A stretch of 64,000 bases of DNA from NCBI RefSeq assembly GCF_932276165.1, contig NC_063992.1, forward strand, positions 11,790,001 through 11,854,000, written 5' to 3'. A program made the translations under genes and the position numbers. Position 1 is the stretch's first letter; every line of letters begins with the position of its first letter. Source of the stretch: Plutella xylostella. Its lineage: Eukaryota > Arthropoda > Insecta > Lepidoptera > Plutellidae. Shown here piece by piece: positions 21,782 through 30,336 of the stretch. Under the pieces are notes generated by a model that made no database searches, had not been told where the DNA came from, and was given only the letters and a program-made list of their open reading frames with translations.

Positions 21782-21816
21782 TATATAAATAGAGTGAGTC
21801 GCCCGCGCGCCTCAGT
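21782..21816 (+). promoter_or_regulatory. TATA + TCAGT promoter in left repeat, copy A
   Basis: TATAAA at 21784-21789 lies 30 bp from the A of TCAGT (21812-21816), the spacing of an arthropod core promoter. It points into the element. The first ATG downstream opens only a three-codon frame before a stop. Confidence 0.6.
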
Positions 21817-22417
21817 TGTAATATCACCATGCAGAAATGACTAGGTTTCAGATAGGCTAGATACATAATATGTCATTTTTATTTCAGGAAAAATGCGTCT
21901 ATTATGTAGTCTGAGCCTATCTGAAACCTAGTTAAACATTGTGAGATGTGTTTATTATCGCATGGTGGAGAGAAAACCAACTGTGACCCATAAGCTACTG
22001 ATGAGTAGGTATATCAGTAGATAAATATTTGAATCTATAAATTTATAATGCATAGATTTCTAGGTAATAGATATACTAAAAAGAAAGGTATAAGTATACA
22101 TAAGACTTAAGTACTTCCTTATTATTCCTGACTTGTCAGAAAGTTATGGAAGGTATGTACCTATACATATAGGTAGCTATTTATACATAATATGGATACA
22201 CACAGTGCCTCTTCGAAAGCAATACTTATAAGTAATTATTGATCAAAATCTTATTATTGTCAAGGCAATATTTTTAACATACACTAGCCGAATGGATGGA
22301 ACCAGTGAAATACTTTGCAACAATATTTAAAAGCTGTAAAATGTAGAATATCGATCCAGGCCGCTGGGGCTCAGGTCAGCACATGCTGACTAGGGTATGT
22401 AATTCTGGACTGACCTC

Positions 22418-22508
22418 AGAAATGCAGCAGCCGACCCTGGAGCCTCGAGGACCTGCTCAGTCAGCCCTGTACGACGACACGGCCTGCAACACCTGGCGCG
22501 GCATCTAG
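22418..22508 (+). other. Exon-like segment with 3' splice site in copy A
   Basis: After a 'gacctcag' acceptor, the frame MQQPTLEPRGPAQSALYDDTACNTWRGI ends in TAG. Copy B (about 30930-31020) has the same frame with three residue changes. It could be a captured last exon. The function is not recognised. Confidence 0.3.
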
Positions 22509-23211
22509 TCCTTGGAACGAGGAGTGGTGCTTGAAGAGAAGAAAATTTTACTAAATATCTCAGCCTCATCAGCTACCGGAAAAGATTAGATGAAGGCTGT
22601 GACACTGGCGGATAACTAAGTATTCAGTTTTTCAAAACATGATGCAGGTCACTATATTCATATTCTAGATTGACAAGTAACTCACACTCTAATTTTGTAT
22701 TCTAACTAACTCGGCGGTTAACGAGTTCCTGTGCAGTCCTACTAGGAAGGAAAGTTATTTTATAAGCCTTTGCACCGATTTTGTGGGCTTCTATCATTCT
22801 GTATCATCATGTGTGAATATTATGAGCTCTGGCAGCATTCCTTGGTAGATGACATCAATTAATAAAGATTGATTAACACAACAATAACAATTATAATAGT
22901 TGATAAATGAAACCCGGCTAACATGTCTTAACTGGGTAAGTAAATGATCAGTCATGCCACCAGGATAAGTAAAATGTTCAGTACTTCATATGAAAAACAT
23001 TAACAAGGTCACCTTTAGGTATGTTCGTCAACACTAAGGGCAGGTCTCGGCCAAAACCTTAAGGCTTCGCCTTGTTGCAACTTCAAAGGTACGTAGGTAG
23101 GTAGGTACCTACTTACATTGTTGTAGGTTCGATTTTGAAACCATTAAGTCAACCTAGATAAAACGAAATAAAATAGCTCGATTAAATAAAGATGGTACGT
23201 AAAGATGTTAG

Positions 23212-23394
23212 TTGTACCTGATCAGACCTGATGCAACGACAGCCAACATAGACTCTCTAATCTGTGGAAGCAACAATCATGGTGGCGGGAACATGGACAG
23301 AAGGACGAGCCACCTCGAGCCTGACTTATCAATCAGAACTGACAGTTCGCCAACAGCAGATAGCTTGCGGCTATCTATAGGTAAACTTGGGTAG
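23212..23394 (+). other. Conserved short open frame in copy A
   Basis: A 60-codon frame (MYLIRPDATTANIDSLICG...SIRTDSSPTADSLRLSIGKL) is kept in copy B (31734-31916) with four residue changes and no indel. A GTAAAC donor lies near its end. The composition is protein-like but unidentified, and it may be a captured exon. Confidence 0.3.
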
Positions 23395-24261
23395 TTAGCT
23401 ATACCCAAGAAAAAGTCCTTGGACATCGATATGACAGTGGAACGGCGAATAACTGTGACATTCTTTAAAACAAAAAGGCTTGTTGTTGTCCAGCTAAGGA
23501 AGGTTACCTACTTCAGCGACCTGGTATTGCATTCTGAAAGAACTGCGAAGAGTTAATATTATGACTAATAATTATTACTTATTTAGAAAGTTTTCAGCAA
23601 ACTCTAATAAATCAAGCAGCTACCACGTCACCGCTGCCCGGTTATAACTCTGTACTAGCTTAGTAGATATATATACCAGTTCTAGCCTTCAGCTAGAGGC
23701 CAGAGAGCTCCTAAATGAGATGCGAGTACGAGCATGACACAAGTAATTTTTTACTTGGTAACTAGTTACGTAACTAACTGAAAGATCCATAAAACAGTTG
23801 AGGATTACTCAAAATGGAATTGTGAAAACGGCACGTCTGCATCTTAACCAGTCAGTCTAAGTAGTTTCAGCAGATACAGTGTTGAAAAATAGTTATGAAA
23901 CGTTTGCGCCAGAATCGAATTAAAAATACATTTTCATTAGAGAAGCCGTTTAGGCATGAATAGGTACTTTCACACTTTGGATTGTGCTCCAAATGATGAC
24001 CTTCGAAATTCAGAGAAATTTAATGACGACTGCCATTGTTTATTATCTAGCCCCGTACATTGAGTAGGGCTGCGGCTACACGTGATGTGATACACAGTAC
24101 ACAGTAGGTATATGCATGTTCCCAGAATAGTGGAAGTTATAATTTTACCAAAAGGTAGTCGTCTCGTGCAAGTTACTCGATTTATTCGATACACAACTAG
24201 TAGACAGCTGCTGCGTAGGAGGTTCACGCATTTTTCAACAACATCTCGGATACACACTCAC

Positions 24262-24771
24262 AATCCACTGGGACATAAGGAAGACAGCTAATATGGTGCC
24301 ACTCAGAAACCGCGATGACACTCCGATCATGATCACCCGACAGTAGGATCATAATAAATTCGGTAACTTGTGAAGCGGTATGGTATAGCAACAGCGACTT
24401 TCACGAAATCAGGAATTAGCTCAGTGCTTTTAGGTTGAACACTCGCCGGTGGGATTCACTTTGCTCACAGCCGAGAAAAGAAAAGACTCAAAGCTGGAAT
24501 CTGCCGATGTGTCATGACACTTAAAGATAGTGTCTGGGGGTCACTTTATATGACGAAAAACGAACTTTCAGTGCACTGCGGCGCGAGCCGCTCTATCTGT
24601 TTGTATGTATTAAACGTGCCGATTGCACGACAGCTCTCGTTCGTTCGTTTCTCATCAGTATAGAGTAACGCTCCTGTACTTACCGTGCGTCACTATTCCC
24701 ATGAGCAGTCCAATGATCTTTAAGCAGTTTAGAACAAAAGCTGCATTAGGCAGTTTCTTCAGCAGAGACAT
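24262..24771 (-). pseudogene. Exon-like membrane-protein segments inside element copy A
   Basis: On the minus strand 24684-24771 reads MSLLKKLPNAAFVLNCLKIIGLLMGIVTHG, then a perfect GTAAGT donor; this looks like a signal anchor or first membrane segment. Further along, about 24262-24350 reads YCRVIMIGVSSRFLSGTILAVFLMSQWI followed by a GTGAGT donor, another hydrophobic segment. Copy B keeps both with few changes. A decayed duplicate of the first exon seems to lie at about 24788-24865. I read these as pieces of a host gene captured by the element. I do not recognise the protein family. Confidence 0.4.
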
Positions 24772-25199
24772 CGAAATAAAAAATTGATTGCACAACTATC
24801 CCCAGGAGCAGTCTACAGGTCACTTTGGGCAGTTCAGAAGAAAGCTGCTTTAATAGAATACCCTACCTCAGCGGAGGCATCAAATTGAAGTGCTATAACA
24901 CTTTTAGAAGCGGTGCACGTTACCCGATTTGTCGTCATCCATGCCGATGCGGCTACGGCGACTGCAGGTGGTTACTCAGGCTTAGTTGGTGTGCCCTTGT
25001 ATGGCTAACATGACCAACCTTGGCAGTAAACGTTTGTCTGCATATGCCAAAATCACTGATGAATAGCGCACGTTACTCGATACCTTCTAAATAAGTCACT
25101 CATAATGATGGCTGATGATGATGATGACCATGCTAGCAATAGTGCAGGCGGTTCCGCTGAGCATAAAATCTCTTCCCAGACAGGGGGCGTTTGGATCTG

Positions 25200-25650
25200 G
25201 CAACCAGAACAGGAGTGCCAGGTGTGCGCAGCGATGCAGGTGGGACAACACAGCCGCCAGGGCAGGAGTACATGGCTGGGTCTATGCAGCGATGCAGGTA
25301 GCACAAACCGGTGGCCAGGGCCAGGACCGGGTGTACGCTGCGATGCAGGTGGCACAAAACGGTGGCTAGGGCCAGGACCGGGTGTACAGCCGCCAGGGCA
25401 GGAGTGCATGGCTGGGTCTATGCAGCGATGCAGGTACCACAAACCGGTGGCCAGGGCCAGGACTGGGTGTACGCTGCGATGCAGGTGGAACGAGACGGCG
25501 GCTAGCGCAGGAGCACAGGGCCGGGTGTATGCTGCGATGCAGGTGGCACGAACCGGTGGCCAGGGCAGGAGCGCAGGGCCGGGTGTACGCTGCGATGCAG
25601 GTGCCACGAGACGGCGGCCAGCGCAGGAGCACAGGGCCGGGTGCAGGTTA
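25200..25650. repeat. GC-rich minisatellite of about 57-bp units, copy A
   Basis: Units share 'gatgcaggt', 'cacaaaccggtggccagggc' and 'caggaccgggtgtac'. Because unit lengths are near multiples of three and GC-rich, long open frames arise on both strands (up to 224 codons on plus, 184 on minus). These overlap each other and read as low-complexity repeats, so I do not treat them as genes. Confidence 0.75.
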
Positions 25651-26368
25651 CACGAAACTTCAATTTCACCGAATCGGCCTGCCTACCCTCAGCGGGTAGG
25701 TACCGGCGGATCACATTACTCGCCGCACATGCCACAATGTCCCAACATACTGAAACTCGGAGCCACGTGCTTCCTGTAAAAAATCCTATGACGGTCCTGG
25801 AAAGCTCCTGTTTGTAAAGCCTTACATAAGCTATAATCAAGTGCATTATTGTAATAGAAAAGTTTTTATCAACTGTTTTCTAAAAATATTAGAAATTGAG
25901 GGTAGAAAAATATATTTTTATAATTTTTTCCTGTATAAAATTAACATATGCTTTACTTAAAGCGGTCATTAATGTAAGTATCTAGCTCAAGCGCCACTAG
26001 TAGGACCGGAATATGTGATCAATCATCACCACGAGTATTGAATCGGACCCTACTGCGTGGGATAAACACCCCAAGCGCCGGAGCATTATGACCAGTGGCT
26101 GAGCTTTTAAAAGCAGTAAATAATAGCATTTTACTCACGGCTTATCAACTCAAACCTTCGTTGCGAAATCCTCAGCAATGGCTGCGTGCGCAGCAGCCGG
26201 CAGGCCCCGCGCCGCCTGGTCCGCATCAAGCAGCTACAGCTACAGCTCCCGGCAGCGAGGACTCCGCAAATTCAATATTATATTTTTCCCCGTCGGAGCG
26301 AAGCCGACGAGAACCGTGGCTACATTGAGCCATTTTGCCGAAGTGTTCACTTCAAAAATCAAAAACCA

Positions 26369-26401
26369 ACTGAGGCGCGCGGGCGACTCACTCTATTTAT
26401 A
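26369..26401 (-). promoter_or_regulatory. TATA + TCAGT promoter in right repeat, copy A
   Basis: This is the mirror image of the left promoter. TATAAA occupies 26396-26401 and TCAGT 26369-26373 on the minus strand, also firing inward. Downstream, the minus strand has a short frame starting MAQCSHGSRRLRSDGEKYN of about 35 codons, also present in copy B. Confidence 0.6.
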
Positions 26402-26824
26402 TAGGCACCCGCACCTTGCAAATTAAAGGTGGAGAGAAAAATGGACTTTATTTAACTGTCACTGTGACCCTTATGATGCCGAATACGGAGAAAGTCGAAA
26501 CGCCATATCTCTCACAATGTTTAACTAGGTTTCAGATAGGCTCAGACTACATAATAGATTTTTACGAGAATTGAGTATTAGTTTAAATTTTACAATAAAT
26601 TCTTTTTTTTACATCCAGTGTCCGTTTACGCATGGACAACAGTAGATATCAAACGGCCGAAAACTGCATCAAACGGTTGGAAACAAGTGCGCTTTCACAG
26701 TACATAGGAATACTATATCTTAATCGCTTTATTATAGCCTAAAAAGTCCGATTCCGGTATTGAAAAAAGCGTGAATTTTGTCCCTAACACCCTATTGCGG
26801 TATTGCATGCCCTAATACATATAT

Positions 26825-27052
26825 CATGGATATTTTAATTTTATTTACAACTAGAGTTCAATTTATTCGTTGGTATTTTGCTGGTTGGTGGGGGTGTCGT
26901 GCTAGATATTTTTGGATTCGCACTGGTTTCATTATTAAACATTTTCAAAATATAACAGATATTAGGTACACTGTTCAAGCAATAAAGAAATTTGAGTTTT
27001 TTATTGTTGACTAAAGGTAAATTTATTTGGTGATATTCTGCTGGATACTGTG
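26825..27052. other. Short spacer, no feature
   Basis: AT-rich flank of the hAT-like element. Nothing is recognised. Confidence 0.4.
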
Positions 27053-27318
27053 TGTAGCGGCCTAATTTGACTATTGAATTTGTCCTATATTTTTGGTTTA
27101 GAAATAAGGAACGACCGCTTTGTGATACTGATATATTGTATATTAATTAAAATAAGACAGTTACAATTTACAAGATTCGAGGGATTGGGGTAGGGAACAA
27201 TTCAACCAATCACAGTGATAATGCTTCACGCCATCTACATCCAATCAGGTGGCAGTATTTGTAGTAGTACCAGGCTTGCCACTAGATGGCGCTGTTCCGG
27301 TTTATTTTGGCCCGAACA
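27053..27318 (-). mobile_element. LTR of a BEL/Pao retrotransposon (3' LTR)
   Basis: On the minus strand the segment starts TGTTCGGGCCAAAATAAACC and plausibly ends GGCCGCTACA. It is directly preceded by a polypurine tract (AAGGCGGGGGGGA), as required for a 3' LTR. The lower boundary is set by the TG...CA rule and could be a few bases off. Confidence 0.65.
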
Positions 27319-27351
27319 TCCCCCCCGCCTTGGAAGTGTTGTTCCAATGTG

Positions 27352-27492
27352 TTACACCTGACTCGCGTCTTCCTCGACGAGTGGGCATAATAATATGCTC
27401 GTGTATGCTCGCCGCAGCACTCCCGGCGCAGTCTGGATGTCGGCCATCCTGGAGACGCCGTCCTTGCCGCGGATGGACTTGATGATGGATCT
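27352..27492 (-). pseudogene. C-terminus of BEL/Pao polyprotein
   Basis: The minus-strand frame SIRGKDGVSRMADIQTAPGVLRRAYTSILLCPLVEEDASQV, then stop, matches the end of BEL/Pao pol. There the integrase is followed by a small domain of the type RGxDGxxRxxxVxTxxGxxxRxxxxLxxL. Only this tail plus PPT and LTR remain; the rest of the element is absent. Confidence 0.65.
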
Positions 27493-27494
27493 TT

Positions 27495-27837
27495 GGATAA
27501 GTAGGTACAAGGTTAAATTAAAGCAATATTAGATTATTTTAACCCTATTCAAAAAATTGCATTAATCACCACGTTTGCTTAGTTGAAGTAACCACCACTA
27601 TCGTTCAGGACATAGAGATAAAAGGTTTTTAATTTCAAATGTAGTATTATGAAGGATGATAAAGTATACTGATTGCTTTCTGTCAGGTGCCTTGAGGGTT
27701 TAGTTTAGATGGTCAAACTACGGTGGTGCGGATAGGTGGTATTTCTGAAGCAGCGTCAGCCGGTCTCTATAGATCAGGATTGGAATTCTCTCACCAGATT
27801 CTCGCGACGATTGTTGCTTTAAGGTATAATATAATAA
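27495..27837. other. No gene recognised
   Basis: AT-rich DNA between the BEL/Pao remnant and a SINE fragment. Confidence 0.4.
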
Positions 27838-27977
27838 TAATATGTGGGGACATCTCACACACGGCCATCCGACCCCAAGCTAGGCAGAGCCTGTGTTATG
27901 GGTATCAGACAGCTGATATATCTACACAAATACATAGATAGATACATATTAAAGATAAATATCAACACCCAAGACCC
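27838..27977 (-). mobile_element. tRNA-derived SINE, family 3, truncated
   Basis: Reverse-orientation match to the body and tail of 10545-10690 ('ctcacacacggccatccgac', 'agctaggcagagcctgtgtt'). The tRNA-like head is missing. Confidence 0.75.
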
Positions 27978-28113
27978 AAGTTTGACGGTGGCGGATGGCG
28001 AACTTCTATCACGCCTGTAAAGTGGCTGCGTCACACTATAATTATACACTTCACTCACACAGTAGAACCGCACACTTTAATTAAATGACTATATTGGTAC
28101 AAGGCAAGAGGTA

Positions 28114-28354
28114 ATGTTACACTCTAGTTCTAGTACACATTGCAAAACTTTTTCAATAAATAAGAGATCACTTATTATGGATACTAATAAAGACTCAATC
28201 CCTTTCGAACAACGGTTACTTATAAACAAATCGCAACGCGAAACAAAGGATTTTTATGCGCAAGGGCCAGCGGCCAACACGTGTTGGGGCCCGGGAGCGC
28301 CCAACAAGTGTGGGGGCCCGGCGGACCCGAGCGTCTCGCTTGGCTGTCACAATG
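28114..28354 (+). other. Unidentified open segment
   Basis: The frame MDTNKDSIPFEQRLLINKSQRETKDFYAQGPAAN (from about 28159) has protein-like composition but then runs into GC-rich low-complexity sequence. No family is recognised. It directly abuts the periodic element and may be part of a captured gene or another repeat. Confidence 0.25.
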
Positions 28355-29590
28355 CAGGGTTCCGCTCATCTGGCACAATCTTTATTGACCAAAACTCATT
28401 TCGCATAACTCGTATGGTCTAAACTTTTTTGGCCGAACCATCACTTTGCCAAGACTTATGTGGCATAAGGCTCGTTTCGTCTAAAACTCTTTAGGCACAA
28501 TCTTTAAACACCTAAGTTTCGTTTGCTCAAATTTATGTTCGTCTATACCTATGTATAATCTTGTTTCTCCTAATGTTATCTTAATAAATAATATATTAAA
28601 TTATTAAATTATTAAATTCTGGAGCCAACCGGCCTGGCGAGAGACGACGGGAAGAGGCCCGACGGTATGACCGTAATGCCCTGGAAGTACGGGAAATGCC
28701 TTGTCTGGGACGCCACCTGCACCGACACAGTGGCCCCCTCCCACATCCAGGGTAGTGCCGCGGCGGCGGGCACGGCGGCGGCTGCTGCAGAAAACCTCAA
28801 ACGGCGCAAATACAACGGTCTGTCTGACAGCTACATATTTGTGCCGTTTGGGGTTGAGACCCTGGGGCCGTGGGGACCCGAAGCGCGACGATTAGTAAAA
28901 GAACTTTCGTCGCGCCTGGTCGAGGTATCAAGGGACCAGAGGGCTGGCAGCTATCTCAGCCAGCGCATCAGCCTGGCTATACAGAGAGGGAACGCTGCCA
29001 GCCTCCTCGGAACCATCCCGGGCGACGGCAGCGAACTAAAAGAAATATTCTACCTTTGATAAACTCCTGTTTATTAAGGGTAGAATATTTCCAGGCCAGT
29101 TATAAGTATTTTATATTATTATCATTTTTATTTGTAAAATATATAGATAGTTTAGTTAAATAATAAGTACTTAATATTTTATTTTAATAATAACTTCATA
29201 ATGTTTAATTTAAATAAACTTTTTCCAGGGTAATATTCATATATTAAGTATGTAGTAAATGTACAAATTGTGGTATTTTTCTCCTACATCCCGAAAATCA
29301 CGATATTGTATGATCAAAAAATCGAAAGTTAACGACCAATATAATTATTACAATCCCCATGAGATCGAAACCTAAAAATAGGTGCGACGACGAGCAAAGC
29401 GAGGAGGAGCGTGTTAGGTGCACATGTTCATCAAAACCAAAGCGGAGCGCAGCGAAGCGGAGCGGAGCGTTTTCCAAAAAGCGGGAACAATACAAGTCAC
29501 CAGTTGCCCGAGCACAGGATTCGAAACCTCCGTTTACGTTGCGTATCGTCAAATGTCACTGTAAGGACGCGCGCAATCAAAGCCAAGTCT
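28355..29590. mobile_element. Period-15 fold-back element, copy split by a LINE insertion
   Basis: From 'ggttccgctcatctggcaca' the sequence runs in units of almost exactly 15 bp with little identity (28370-28500), then AT-rich sequence. The element is interrupted at 28598, resumes at 29247 and continues into the GC-rich core (29355-29475). The uninterrupted counterpart is 41586-42065. There is no ORF of its own. Confidence 0.75.
28599..29238 (+). mobile_element. 5'-truncated LINE carrying a nuclease-like C-terminal domain
   Basis: The insert is flanked by an 8-bp direct repeat, 'atatatta' (28591-28598 and 29239-29246). The empty site is preserved in the related copy near 41826-41833. The open frame 28616-29059 encodes LARDDGKRPDGMTVMPWKYG, KCLVWDATCTDTVAPSHIQG, YIFVPFGVETLGPWGPEARR and SQRISLAIQRGNAASLLGTI, then a stop. 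RPD followed by VWDATC resembles the PD-(D/E)xK core of restriction-like endonucleases found C-terminal to reverse transcriptase in some LINEs. The clade is not determined, and the reverse transcriptase part is missing. Confidence 0.6.
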
Positions 29591-29640
29591 GATGTTAGAA
29601 TGACGTTTATTGGTAGGGGGAAGTGTTGCCACACTACACC
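29560..29640 (+). repeat. Short interspersed repeat R-C, copy 1
   Basis: The block 'gacgcgcgcaatcaaagcca' to 'gaagtgttgccacactac' is repeated almost perfectly at 41026-41098. In both places it lies beside members of the period-15 family. The nature of the repeat is unknown. Confidence 0.6.
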
Positions 29641-29649
29641 TTCCCCCTT

Positions 29650-30118
29650 TTCGAAAAAAAAATGTTACATAAATCATTTTTTAATTTTCTATTTAAAAAT
29701 TTGTTCTACTTAAGTCTTGTGAAAAAAAACCAAATTTAAAATAATATACATAGACAAACATGGTTATGGTTAAATTTACTTACAGCAATATTCATGGCTT
29801 AATAAGTGGTTTTGAAATTTATATTGAACACAAAAAAAATCACATCATTGACAACAAAACTTTTTTTTTTTTACTTAAACATTAAAGGTTATTAAAAGTA
29901 TAATGTCACCGCCGCAGTAATTATAATGTTCGCCATTTCTTTCCTTCTCAATGACGGGGCCTTTGTGAAATGGTGGTAGATGACTATCGACAAATAATTG
30001 TAAAATTTTACGTCGATTAAACCATTTGAATTTGAATTTGAATTTGAATTTATATATATGATGCATTTAAGTGTGAATAACGTCAAGATAATTTTAGTTA
30101 TATTTATAGTGTACAAGT
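29650..30118. other. AT-rich spacer
   Basis: No gene. It contains a (TTTGAA)n hexamer run at 30025-30048. Confidence 0.5.
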
Positions 30119-30301
30119 TAATAGACCCATTTTTCCTGAAATAAAAATGACATATTATGTATCTATCCTATCTGAAACCTAGTTAAACATTGTGAGATAT
30201 GGCGTTTCGACTTTCTCCGTGTTCGGCATCATAAGGGTCACAGTGACAGTTAAATAAAGTCCATTTTTCTCTCCACCTTTAGTTTGCAAGGTGCGGGTGC
30301 C

Positions 30302-30336
30302 TATATAAATAGAGTGAGTCGCCCGCGCGCCTCAGT
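30302..30336 (+). promoter_or_regulatory. TATA + TCAGT promoter in left repeat, copy B
   Basis: Identical to the copy A counterpart: TATAAA at 30304-30309 and TCAGT at 30332-30336. Confidence 0.6.

Larger units (their letters stand above)
21597..26556. mobile_element. Unclassified 4.9-kb element with long promoter-bearing inverted repeats, copy A
   Basis: Copy A aligns end to end with 30119-35040. The terminal inverted repeats are about 200 bp (core 21640-21815 and 26370-26545). The left end has in addition a palindrome of about 300 bp (21597-21908) whose outer arms, 'taatagacgcatttttcctg' and its reverse complement, flank the left repeat core. Each repeat carries TATAAA and TCAGT aimed inward. 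The interior has no transposase, polymerase or capsid ORF. It holds exon-like segments and a minisatellite of about 57 bp at 25200-25650. The class is unknown. Confidence 0.8.
21391..26816. mobile_element. hAT-like non-autonomous element, split by the 4.9-kb element
   Basis: The outer ends are an 18-bp inverted repeat, ATTAGGGCATGCAATACC at 21391 and its reverse complement ending at 26816. Eight-base flanks acatacat (21383-21390) and acatatat (26817-26824) differ at one position, as expected for a hAT-type target duplication. Subterminal AATACCGGTATT-like palindromes occur several times in the left half (21400-21510) and once or twice in the right half. With the inner 4.9 kb removed, the element is about 466 bp with no ORF. 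Confidence 0.65.

Noticed and set aside
25053..25779. ORFs of 224 and 184 codons on opposite strands, same length in both element copies
   Set aside because: They lie across a minisatellite of about 57 bp, overlap fully and have repeat composition; equal length simply reflects equal repeat number.
21597..26556. Integrated densovirus-like genome (inverted repeats with promoters, about 5 kb)
   Set aside because: There is no replication or capsid protein frame, intact or broken, and exon-like pieces with splice sites are present instead.
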